This document shows positions 19,533-27,273 of a stretch of DNA of 64,000 bases, one piece after another. The first letter of the stretch is position 1, and each line of letters begins with the position of its first letter. A model generated the notes under the pieces. That model made no database searches, had not been told where the DNA came from, and worked only from the letters and a program-made list of their open reading frames with translations. Source of the stretch: JAICMB01 sp963838885 (GTDB taxonomy: Bacteria; Acidobacteriota; Terriglobia; Bryobacterales; Bryobacteraceae); the NCBI GenBank assembly GCA_963838885.1, contig CAWITB010000044.1, positions 87,102-151,101 on the forward strand, given 5' to 3'. The translations under genes were made by a program, and so were the position numbers.

Positions 19533-19799
19533 ATGAAATCGTGCACGCATATCAATCAAATCCGACCAGTCGCGCCGCATACCCCCCAAGGCTGTGAAGA
19601 GTGCCTCGACACGGGCGATTCCTGGGTTCATCTGCGACTCTGCTTGGAGTGCGGTCACGTGGGCTGCTGCGATTCGTCGAAGAACAAACATGCCACGAAG
19701 CACTTCCACGCGACAAATCATCCCATCATGCGATCGTTCGAGCCGGGAGAAAACTGGGGCTGGTGCTATATTGATCGCGTCGAGCTTGATTTGGAATAA
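19533..19799 (+). CDS. UBP-type zinc-finger protein
   Basis: 88 residues forming essentially one zf-UBP domain: C4, CEEC, RLCLECGHVGCCDSS, then KHATKHFHATNHPIM and GWCYIDR. In eukaryotic deubiquitinases this fold binds the C-terminal Gly-Gly of ubiquitin; stand-alone bacterial copies are known but their ligand is not established. All expected Cys/His ligands are present. It lies 27 bases after the cyclophilin gene on the same strand. Confidence 0.85.
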   Translation: MKSCTHINQIRPVAPHTPQGCEECLDTGDSWVHLRLCLECGHVGCCDSSKNKHATKHFHATNHPIMRSFEPGENWGWCYIDRVELDLE

Positions 19800-20020
19800 T
19801 TGCGCCCCAAGAGTTAGGATGCGGCTCGCCCGCCGTTCCAGCGGGTTCAGGGCGACATTGCCGGCGTCAGGGGGACTGCATTCCCCGCCGCCACCGCGTC
19901 GGCCAATCGCGCAAGTCGCCCTCGTGAAAATGAAACTTGCGATGGTTTGCAAACAGCAAGCGCGGTTACGGTCCGCAACCCGGAGAGCTAGCTAGCCCGC
20001 GAACTCCCCGCGCCCCAGCG
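19800..20020. other. non-coding stretch, no gene recognised
   Basis: About 220 bases between the UBP zinc-finger gene and the start of the decayed region. Open frames exist but none has recognisable motifs. It may contain further gene remnants. Confidence 0.3.
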
Positions 20021-20296
20021 TCAACGAGAACTCGCTTCATCGCCCCAGTCGCGGTACATCTCAGGCGCCGCCGACGGCTTCGCAAGATCCGCCATCATCG
20101 CCCGAAACGTCTCGATTTTGCGCCGCACAACATAACTGCGGAAGCTCTCGCCTTCAGACCAGTTCGAGATAAAGCGATCGAACTCCCTGCTGTCGGGTCT
20201 CGGCGGCGCCGAAGCGCTCGGCCCCATTCCAACGGGATTTCGCGTGGGGTTCACGTCCTTCAGAACGACGCCGAGGCGAATGACATCGTCGGGGCC
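20021..20296 (-). pseudogene. C-terminal remnant resembling a nitrite/sulfite reductase
   Basis: The frame that continues from the HigA tail encodes about 90 residues ending WSEGESFRSYVVRR, FRAMMADLAKP and MYRDWGDE. These resemble the extreme C-terminus of assimilatory nitrite/sulfite reductases, where GE-F--WV-R and Y-DWG patterns occur. No siroheme or iron-sulfur segment is present, so this is at best a fragment fused by deletion to a toxin-antitoxin remnant. The family call is tentative. Confidence 0.3.
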
Positions 20297-20577
20297 GATG
20301 CGCGCGACGCGTTGCATAACCTTCTTGTTCTGTTCAGCCTTCTTCAGGTCGTAGGTCGCCTGCAAGCCGCATCCAGAATTCAGGCGTGCTGCCGAAGAGA
20401 CGAGACACCTTCAGGCACATGACGGCCGAGGCCTGCGCTCCGCCAGAATGTCGTGGAGAATATGGCGGGACAGCCAAGAGCTTTCGCCACGGCCGTCACG
20501 GACATGCCGTCAGACGGCAGGATGTCTTGCTTGATAATCTCGCCCGGATGGAGGGGCAGTCCGTTCTTCATCCTCAT
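20297..20577 (-). pseudogene. higA-like antitoxin remnant (XRE family), several frameshifts
   Basis: Reading across frames gives MRMKNGLPLHPGEIIKQD, then VTAVAKALGCPRHILHDILAE, then KVSRLFGSTPEFWMRL and QATYDLKKAE, in the order found in HigA antitoxins (N-terminal HPGE--, a helix-turn-helix, then LFG-SP-FW-NLQ--YDL). At least three breaks are needed: near 20465, within about 20405-20425 where several bases are missing, and near 20366. This is true decay rather than a single error. It follows a higB-like remnant, the normal toxin-antitoxin order. Confidence 0.6.
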
Positions 20578-20740
20578 AACTCCCTCCCTGATGAACGTGA
20601 CCGGTAATTCCCGGTAACGCGCACCGACCACCGTTGCGGGCTGCCGTGCAGGCTCAGCGGATTCGGCGCCGCGCCGCGCATGCTACCTCCAGGAGCTGGA
20701 GGACGCGCACATTTCCTCACGTATTCGGCGCCGCATATCT
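20578..20740 (-). pseudogene. higB-like toxin remnant (RelE superfamily)
   Basis: Across two frames the minus strand encodes LSLHGSPQRWSVRVTGNYR followed, after one base, by VTFIREG, matching the HigB core (LHPLKG---G-WSV-V-GNWR-TF). The usual C-terminal acidic end is missing and the frame runs straight into the higA start. The N-terminal part is not readable in one frame. No functional toxin can be made from it. Confidence 0.45.
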
Positions 20741-21068
20741 CCACTGGCATGCTGAATTCTTCTCGAGTATGAACGCCCACCGGCGCTCGCTTCCTGCCGG
20801 CATCGCCGCCGCGCCCCTTACCGCCATTCCACTCGTATTCATGATCGCGCCGACAGACCCGCCTGACATTCCGATGACGACACCTCCGGAATTTAGTTAG
20901 GCCGATTTGACCCCGTCGTCGCGGCGAACAACGGCACCTCGATCCAATTGGACGATCCTATCGTCGCCGGCGCGGTAAAGAAATTGAAGCGGCCGTAGCG
21001 GCGAAGCCAAAGATTCCGGAGCCTGGGCCACGAGCCCCGGAACTGAACCGCGATCGCGAGCGAGCGAT
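20741..21068. other. unassigned stretch, part of the decayed zone
   Basis: Within it, on the minus strand from about 21050 down to a TAA at 20897, a short open segment encodes RLRNLWLRRYGRFNFFTAPA and ends in NRP-N; it looks protein-like but I cannot identify it. No ribosome-binding site or start is evident. The remainder shows nothing recognisable. Confidence 0.3.
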
Positions 21069-22085
21069 TTACTGCGTCGTACGCCGCCGCCGGATCGCTA
21101 GGAGCGAGGCGAGCGCCACGCCGGCCATGCCGAAAGTCGCCGGCTCAGGCACTGTCGGCGGCCCGGAAAAGGAGCAATTGGGCCCGCAAGACAGCCGCGC
21201 AACCTGCTCGTTCTGGGAAAGGAACAAGGTGCCGTTACTGGTGTCGGGCGACACGAAATCGCCGCGCGTTCCGCCGCTGGCAATGATTACGGATGTGCCC
21301 GTAGTGGGATCGAGGAGGAGAACCGTTCCGTCGTTGTCGTTGACCACTACGTCGCCATTGAATGCGCCGCCGCTGATGACGCCCGTTCCGTCCGGGCTGT
21401 GCCCCGTTGAGAAAGTCTTGATCAATGCTCCCGTAGCAATGTTGTAGGACTGGACCGCGCCTCCCACCTCAACATAGGCCACAGTGCCGTCCGGGGACAC
21501 CGATACGCCGTCTCCGACGAGCCCGGCAACGATCACCCGGAAGGACCCCGCCACGGGATCGATGTCGATCAACCCTTTATTGCTTGTCGTGATAATGTGC
21601 CCGTTGACCGGATCGCCCCACATGCCAAGGTCGTCAAGAACGCCGGCGGCCTCCAGGTTGGGGATCGGGGCGAAGGTACCATCGCTGTTGAAGTGCTCGT
21701 AGACGCCGCCTTGAGCCTGAGCGCCGTATACCTGGCCGCCCGCGGTCGCCATGGCGAAATTGCAATTGCCGGTCGTGCACGTGTACGGGTTAGAAGCCAC
21801 GGTGCTGCCCAAGGTCTGGCCGTCTACGTCCTTGAAAACCATAATTGTCGGCCCACTGGCACCATGGGTATTCAGCAAGCTGCCCGTGATCACGTTGCCA
21901 TTGGTGACTATTCCTTGCGCCAGCGGACCATACTGGGCGTTGTATCCGCTCACGAAGGTGCTGAGCGTAAAACCGTCGCTTATTCCAGTTGAAGTCAGGA
22001 TCAGGGCCGCGTGTAGTGGCGTAATCACCGCACAAGGCGCGGCCAAAATGCAAACGAACGATGCGATTGACGTCAAGCGCGTCAC
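21069..22085 (-). CDS. PEP-CTERM exported protein with propeller-like repeats
   Basis: 338 residues with a signal peptide (residues 1-27) and a C-terminal sorting signal VPEPATFGMAGVALASLL followed by a basic tail (RRRR). Such proteins are processed by exosortase and displayed or released at the cell surface, usually in organisms making exopolysaccharide. The middle has blade-like repeats (VSPDGTVAYVEVGG, GDVVVNDNDGTVLLLDP). The GTG start is supported by a perfect GGAGG with 5-base spacing. No exosortase gene is in the window. Confidence 0.88.
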   Translation of the reverse strand: MTRLTSIASFVCILAAPCAVITPLHAALILTSTGISDGFTLSTFVSGYNAQYGPLAQGIVTNGNVITGSLLNTHGASGPTIMVFKDVDGQTLGSTVASNPYTCTTGNCNFAMATAGGQVYGAQAQGGVYEHFNSDGTFAPIPNLEAAGVLDDLGMWGDPVNGHIITTSNKGLIDIDPVAGSFRVIVAGLVGDGVSVSPDGTVAYVEVGGAVQSYNIATGALIKTFSTGHSPDGTGVISGGAFNGDVVVNDNDGTVLLLDPTTGTSVIIASGGTRGDFVSPDTSNGTLFLSQNEQVARLSCGPNCSFSGPPTVPEPATFGMAGVALASLLAIRRRRTTQ

Positions 22086-22090
22086 TTTGT

Positions 22091-22095
22091 CCTCC
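22091..22095 (-). promoter_or_regulatory. ribosome-binding site of the PEP-CTERM gene
   Basis: Minus-strand GGAGG five bases before the GTG at 22085; it decides the GTG start in the absence of a nearby ATG. Confidence 0.65.
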
Positions 22096-22527
22096 GGAGT
22101 TTGTTTTGTAGTATTCTTACTTGGAGTATTCTACCCCGATTACTGCCCTTGTGACATGTCGACTGCAAATTTATATTACAGTACGTAAGTCGACGAAACC
22201 AACGTGATCTATCTCACTGGCGAATAGGAGGCGGCCTTCCAAAGTGAAATATTTTGCAACGCGCTGATCTGGCCGTACTTTTCAACGGACTGTCTGAGCA
22301 CCTTGACCCATTCCGGGTCGGCCTAAAATGCTGCCCAACATCCGCTCACGCGCGGCCAGATTATCAAATGGAACCCTATGTCAAATTAGGCCCGGCGAAG
22401 CGTTCGTGCAATGCCGCGAGCTGCCGATATGTCGGCGAATGATAGACGCGCAGCTCGAAAACGCGCGGTTTCCCCGTGGATGCACTGGGGGCGATTTCGG
22501 GCGAATACGGAGCTCCCATAGCATCCA
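22096..22527. other. intergenic stretch of about 430 bases, no gene recognised
   Basis: It should contain the promoter of the PEP-CTERM gene and possibly lost upstream parts of the redoxin gene that follows. Short open frames carry no recognisable motifs. The first 120 bases are comparatively AT-rich. Confidence 0.3.
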
Positions 22528-22959
22528 ACGGACAAGCCCGCCGGCATGCCGGTCTATTTTCGCGATTTGGCTTCCAGAGATATTTCCGGGCAGGAGCTAC
22601 GTCTCTCCTCGCTGCGCGCCAAAATGATTCTGGTGACATTCTGGTCTCCTTCGAGCAGCGCATCGCGCGCGGAGCTGGCGGCCCTTGGCAACACCTACTG
22701 AGAATTTCATCTGCGCGGCCTCGAAGCCATCGGCATAGGAAAGACGGCGAGCGACTTGGATATTTTGCGCCGCATGGACGACCTTGGAGTCTCCTGGCCG
22801 CAGGTCGCGGACAAGCAGGGCCTGGCGAGGGAGTACAACGTCGCGCCTGGCCAGACGCGCACTTACGTGCTCGACGGCAATCGCCGCATCCTCGCCTCGC
22901 ATTTACACGGGCGAGATCTCGCGTTGTTCATCCAAAAGCTCTTCGCGCCCGCTCCATAA
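22528..22959 (+). pseudogene. thioredoxin-like/redoxin family gene with in-frame stop and no active-site cysteines
   Basis: One frame reads MPVYFRDLAS, SGQELRLSSLRAKMILVTFW, then a TGA at 22699-22701, then EFHLRGLEAIGIGKT, VADKQGLAREYNV and TYVLDGNRRILASHLHGRDL. This is the TlpA/AhpC-type redoxin order (LSSLRGK--LV-FWA-WC--C, Y--FH-KG-EVIGI, Y-V---P---LID--G-I). The position of the CxxC motif has SPSSSAS, so the redox cysteines are gone. The nonsense codon falls outside the active site. Upstream the frame is closed by a TAG at 22519. I regard it as a pseudogene. Confidence 0.6.
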
Positions 22960-22995
22960 CGCGGCCGCATACCCGTTTCATAATAAACCCGGGTC

Positions 22996-23677
22996 ATGGC
23001 GATCTCCACGCCAGCGCAGTTCGTCGGCATTGACGAGTATTTGACCAATCCGGAATACGAGCACTGCGAATGGGTGAAGGGGGAGGTCGTTCCGCTGAAC
23101 GTAGGCACGAACAAGCATTCGAGAATACAGATAAATTGCGGTTATAAGCTTCGAGAATACTGCCTGAATCGTCCGGGATGGGTCGCGGCGGAACTGCATT
23201 GCCGATTGCGAGTGGGATTGGAACGGCGCTGCCGGCTGCCGGATGTCGCATTTCTTTTGAACGAACCGGGCGCGGGCGAACTCTATTGGGAGGGCGCGCC
23301 CGATCTAGCGGTGGAAATACAATCACCCGACGACCCGGTATCGTTTCTCATCGACAAAGCGCGCGAGTATTTCGCGAACGGCTGCAAGCTGGTGTGGATC
23401 GTTCTTCCCGAAGAGCAATCCGTTCTCGTACTGACCCCCGATGCCGCGCCTACATTTCGATCGAATTACCTGAGGAGGATTGATCGCATTGAGCGCGCCA
23501 TCGAGGCGCTTATTGACAGTCATGAACGGCTGGCGGTCTCAGAAGCAGTTACTGACTGCCCAGGTCATTCTCGTACGGCTGCAAGCCCTAATAGACAGCC
23601 AGCTTCGGGTAGACGAGACCCTCCAATCCATCAAGAAACTTCTCGACCGGCTGCCTCCGCCGCAGACTACGGCGTGA
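22996..23677 (+). pseudogene. Uma2-family protein with frameshifted/fused C-terminus
   Basis: The first 150 residues are a good Uma2 domain (YEHCEWVKGEVVPLN, RLPDVAFLL, APDLAVEIQSPDDPVSFLIDKAREYFANGCKLVWIV). After VLVLTPDAAP the expected domain end is lost, and the frame enters helical sequence RIERAIEALIDSHERLA that continues, in the next frame, as SQKQLLTAQVILVRLQALIDSQ up to a stop at 23677. This helical part resembles small coiled-coil proteins and may be a second gene joined by deletion. The uninterrupted frame instead runs to 23688. Confidence 0.55.
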
Positions 23678-25253
23678 GCCGGCGGTAAATTTCCGTATCC
23701 CCGCTCGTAAATTCCAGCTTGAACTCGGAGCTTCGTGCGATCGCGCGCCGGCTTAGTTTGGCGCCTTCATCGTGTAGATCACGGTAGAAATCGCGCTTGG
23801 TCAACAGCATATAATCAAGGCCCTGCTCCCTTGAAAAAGAGGGCAGGGTCTGGAGGAAGCGCGGGACCACGCGATCAAGGTCGCGATAATACAGCTTCGG
23901 TGGGACAGGAAGACTGCACGCCCGGCGCTGCGTATAAAGATAGATCAGAGGGTCGTCATACGCGTACACGCCAGCTTCGGCCGGAGCGTGTTGCGCGATC
24001 CAGGCGTAGGCCGGACGCGTGGCTTCGAGATCGGAGCGGTAGAGAGCAAGCAGGTTCGGTAAGAAGACAAGATCTCCCGCCAAGTGCGTATATGCGATGA
24101 AGAGAGCGAGTGACGCAAGCGCCATGGCTCCAATTCCCGCCGCGATACGATCGGCAACGGCGCGCTTGTCCCAGGAGCGCCGCAGCGCAGCCGCGAAGTT
24201 GCGAAGCTCGATCCAAAGTCCCGCAAGCAGCAAAGGGTAAAGCGGGAAAATCAGGCGCTGCTCCGGCTGATAATGCCATACCAGCAGCAACCCGGTCATG
24301 CCGAGCGCAACAAAGGGATATTGTAGACGCCTCGACCGTAGCGCCAAACGGATTACCCCCGCAATGGCCGTCACGGCTATGAGGCGCTCGAAAATGGCAG
24401 CCTCAAACACCGGCACATCGAACATCAGCAGCTTGCCGGCGGACCGCAGCAAGCCGTCGAGGTTGAGCCACATCACGCGCGGCAGATCAGCCCAGGACAG
24501 GTTATAGGCACGAAAGCCGGTATAGTTCGTGTAATAAAGACTGACGAGGTCGCTGGACTTCGATACTCGCATCACGACCCAGACCTCCCAGGCGACGACA
24601 GCGGGCAGCATGGCCGCGGCGAAAGCAAGAGCCCGCATGTAGCGCCTCCGCAGTGCGAAACAGAAAGGCACTGTAACGAGCAAGGGCAGAGCGGCGGATT
24701 TCGTAAGATACGCGAACGCCCCGAGCAAGCCGGCATTAACGGCGAGCCACCCGGATGTTTGAGGATCCAACGCGCGCTCCGCCAACAGAATGCACCCGAG
24801 AAACGCCGTCATGAACAGGATTTCGGGCATCAACGAAATGCTTAATAGCGCGCCCATGGGATTCCAGGAGGCCGCCATTGTCAGGGCCCAACATTCGATC
24901 GCGCCCAGGCCCAACTGTTTCAGTAGGGCTCTTACGAGCAGCACGTACACGGGAAACGCCAGCCACACGGCCAATGTCGCGAGCGGAACATTCGCCGGAA
25001 AATCCGGATTTAATTTCCAAACAAGGGCCAGCAGAGCGGGGAACAGCGGAGGGTATTTCGTCTGCCAGGGCTGCCGCGGAAGGCTATCGATGCGATAACC
25101 GCTCCCGCTTGCCAGCGCCTTCGCGGAAACCCAATAGATGCTGTCGTCGTGATAGAAGCCGAGCTGCGGCATCGTCCTCCATCTCCAGGCGAGCGCAGCC
25201 GATGGCGTTATCGCGAGAACCAGGAGGGCGGGCGTCAGCCATTTCCGGCGCAC
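23667..25253 (-). CDS. GT39/ArnT-like polytopic membrane glycosyltransferase
   Basis: 528 residues with about ten membrane segments starting with a signal-anchor helix (PALLVLAITPSAALAW). The first outer loop has GFYHDDSIYWVSAKALASG, the acidic pair typical of dolichyl/undecaprenyl-phosphate-sugar transferases of the GT39/GT83 clan, followed by KYPPLFPALLALVWKL. A hydrophilic C-terminal part follows. It probably transfers a lipid-linked sugar at the outer face of the inner membrane; substrate unknown. It is convergent with the broken Uma2 gene, overlapping its end. Confidence 0.75.
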   Translation of the reverse strand: MRRKWLTPALLVLAITPSAALAWRWRTMPQLGFYHDDSIYWVSAKALASGSGYRIDSLPRQPWQTKYPPLFPALLALVWKLNPDFPANVPLATLAVWLAFPVYVLLVRALLKQLGLGAIECWALTMAASWNPMGALLSISLMPEILFMTAFLGCILLAERALDPQTSGWLAVNAGLLGAFAYLTKSAALPLLVTVPFCFALRRRYMRALAFAAAMLPAVVAWEVWVVMRVSKSSDLVSLYYTNYTGFRAYNLSWADLPRVMWLNLDGLLRSAGKLLMFDVPVFEAAIFERLIAVTAIAGVIRLALRSRRLQYPFVALGMTGLLLVWHYQPEQRLIFPLYPLLLAGLWIELRNFAAALRRSWDKRAVADRIAAGIGAMALASLALFIAYTHLAGDLVFLPNLLALYRSDLEATRPAYAWIAQHAPAEAGVYAYDDPLIYLYTQRRACSLPVPPKLYYRDLDRVVPRFLQTLPSFSREQGLDYMLLTKRDFYRDLHDEGAKLSRRAIARSSEFKLEFTSGDTEIYRRLTP

Positions 25254-25304
25254 GCTTTTTAATCGGCCAAAGCGGCGCGTAACAACAGAGAAAACAGGGC
25301 CGCG

Positions 25305-26090
25305 TTAGTTCGAGGCGGTGACGGCGAAATCCCAGGTCTGCATATTCACCTTGCCCTCGGTCCATTCCACAACGGCGTACTCTCCGGGTTCGAGCGGCTT
25401 CTGCGGCCAGATCTTGTAGAGCATATCGCCGGCCTGCTGGTGAAACGTGGGGACGATAGTGGGCTCCTCGACAATTTCCTTCGTCACGGGAACGATGGTG
25501 AGCTTCTCGACTACACGGTTGCCGTTATGCTCCCCCATCTTGATGATGCCGAAACGTTCCTCCTCCGATAGGCGCAGGTAAAATTCGGGTATGTTACCGC
25601 TGACGGTGGTTTGCGAATGCGCGCCGTTCATTTCGAGCGTGGCCTTGCCCGTCACCATCGGAATCGGGCTCAGGACCTTGAGCACGGAGCGGCGTTTATT
25701 GTTGACCGCCGCAACCTCCCCGACCTTCATGGGCACGATAGCCTCGCCTTTCACGGCGTAAGCGCCGGGATCGGGCGGGACCATGCGGATCTGATGGGCG
25801 GCGGCCCGCTCGGCTTTGTCCTCTTCCGCGTCGGCCTTGGAGTCCTCGCTCATGACGGCCTTCCGCGCCTGAATCTCCGCTTCCGTCTTCTTCAGGTCCG
25901 CCAATTCGAGCGGAATCTCTTCCCAATCGTCCCGGTCGGTGCTATAGAATTTAACGCGATCGCCCTCGACTTTATATTCGCGAGCCAATTGGTAAGACCC
26001 GTCGCGAAGATACAGCTTTATGACCTCGGCGCATAGCGGAATACAGAGAATCAGCCAAACGAGAAAACAGCGAAAAGCAATCGGCCGCAT
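25305..26090 (-). CDS. secreted protein of unknown function
   Basis: 261 residues from the ATG at 26088-26090, preferred over an ATG at 26096 and a TTG at 26099 because AGGTGG lies 9 bases upstream of it. The signal peptide is RCFLVWLILCIPLCA. The mature protein begins VIKLYLRDGSYQLAREYKVE, a strand pattern seen in small secreted Acidobacterial proteins that handle DG-Y motifs, has an acidic Lys/Glu-rich helix at about residues 70-100 and an Ig-like end (EPGEYAVVEWTEGKVN). No enzyme motif is visible. The M50 protease gene lies 31 bases upstream on the same strand. Confidence 0.65.
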   Translation of the reverse strand: MRPIAFRCFLVWLILCIPLCAEVIKLYLRDGSYQLAREYKVEGDRVKFYSTDRDDWEEIPLELADLKKTEAEIQARKAVMSEDSKADAEEDKAERAAAHQIRMVPPDPGAYAVKGEAIVPMKVGEVAAVNNKRRSVLKVLSPIPMVTGKATLEMNGAHSQTTVSGNIPEFYLRLSEEERFGIIKMGEHNGNRVVEKLTIVPVTKEIVEEPTIVPTFHQQAGDMLYKIWPQKPLEPGEYAVVEWTEGKVNMQTWDFAVTASN

Positions 26091-26121
26091 GAACATCAAC
26101 CACCTAAAACTACGACGCCTT

Positions 26122-27225
26122 TCACCACCCGAATCGGCGCAGCAAAAGGAACTGCGATAAATTTTCAGTCGTCAACAATCCCATCAGCCGTTCCCCATCC
26201 ATCACCAGCGCGCAGGCGCCCGAGCGAGTCATCATAGGCAATACTTCGGCAAGGTTCATGTCCGGGCCGAGACTGGTGTAGTCCCGTTGCATGAATCCAG
26301 CCACATAAGCGTCGGGCCCCTCGCTCGCCATGGCCCGCATGAGCGCAGTGCGGCCGAGCAGTCCGATGACCTGTTCGCTGTGGACGATCGGGAAATCCTG
26401 CTGCGAGGTGGCCAGCAGCAGATTCGCGGCGTCCCGTATCGTGTTGCCGTGACCGAGCGTGTGGTATTCGGTCAGCATCGCCGCGCGCACGGGAATTCCG
26501 GCGGTCAGAAAGCGTCCCATCGCCGCCGCGCTCTCCTGCGCCGCCCCGAGATAAACGAAAAATGCCACGAAAACGAGCAGGAGATGGGAATACAAAAGCC
26601 CATACAAACCCATGCTTATGGCCAGCATCCGTCCGGCCCACGCAGCGACGCGCGTGGCCTCGTCCTCCGGTTTGAAGTGGGTGAGCACGGCGCGAAGCAT
26701 CCTGCCGCCGTCCATGGGAAACGCGGGGATGACATTGAACGCGGACAGAATCAGGTTCGCTTCTGCGATCCTCTCGAGCAGATTCGAGTCGTTTGGATCG
26801 AGAAACGCCGCCACGGCTCCGATGGCCCGATGATTCTCGAATAAATAACCGAATAGCCCGGCTCCGATCAGCAGATTGATCAATGGTCCCGCCGCCGCGA
26901 TCCAGAATTCTTCGACCGGTTTAGCATTGCGCTCGTAGCGCGATACCCCGCCAATGGGAAACATCACGACTTCGAGCGTCCGGATACCAAAACGCATGCC
27001 CATTAAGGCGTGCGCGAACTCATGAGCCAGCACCGACGCGAACAGCGCCAGCAGAAACAGAGCGTAGCTTAGGCCGGATTGATCGCTTCCCAGACCGTTT
27101 ACGATCAGGAAAATAAGCAACAGGATGAACGTGAAATGCAGACGCACTGGTACGCCCAGAAGCCGGAACGATGCCGTCGATCCGGTCGAGCCGCCGCTGG
27201 AATTGCCGCGCGTTTCGCTTCTCAA
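26122..27225 (-). CDS. site-2-type (M50) zinc metalloprotease with CBS domains
   Basis: 367 residues. Six or so membrane segments carry the active-site HEFAH at 68-72 and the second metal-ligand motif FPMDGGR at about 169-175. Two CBS repeats fill residues 235-367 (DFPIVHSEQVIGLLGRTALM; ACALVMDGERLMGLLTTENL). Proteins of this S2P subclass cleave membrane-embedded substrates, and CBS domains usually sense adenine nucleotides. The N-terminus is a short Ser/Gly-rich stretch. The substrate is unknown. Confidence 0.92.
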   Translation of the reverse strand: MRSETRGNSSGGSTGSTASFRLLGVPVRLHFTFILLLIFLIVNGLGSDQSGLSYALFLLALFASVLAHEFAHALMGMRFGIRTLEVVMFPIGGVSRYERNAKPVEEFWIAAAGPLINLLIGAGLFGYLFENHRAIGAVAAFLDPNDSNLLERIAEANLILSAFNVIPAFPMDGGRMLRAVLTHFKPEDEATRVAAWAGRMLAISMGLYGLLYSHLLLVFVAFFVYLGAAQESAAAMGRFLTAGIPVRAAMLTEYHTLGHGNTIRDAANLLLATSQQDFPIVHSEQVIGLLGRTALMRAMASEGPDAYVAGFMQRDYTSLGPDMNLAEVLPMMTRSGACALVMDGERLMGLLTTENLSQFLLLRRFGW

Positions 27226-27273
27226 GCGCGTACCTCTCTACCACTGTATCAAGCGGAGAAAATAGTTCGTCTT

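Noticed and set aside
20021..20365. A stand-alone 114-residue protein on the minus strand
   Set aside because: Its first third is the tail of a HigA antitoxin and the rest is an unrelated fragment; it begins in mid-domain.
22699..22701. TGA as a possible selenocysteine codon in the redoxin gene
   Set aside because: The codon lies at a lysine/arginine-like position between Y and EFH, not in the CxxC site, which has lost its cysteines. No selenocysteine-insertion hairpin was evident.
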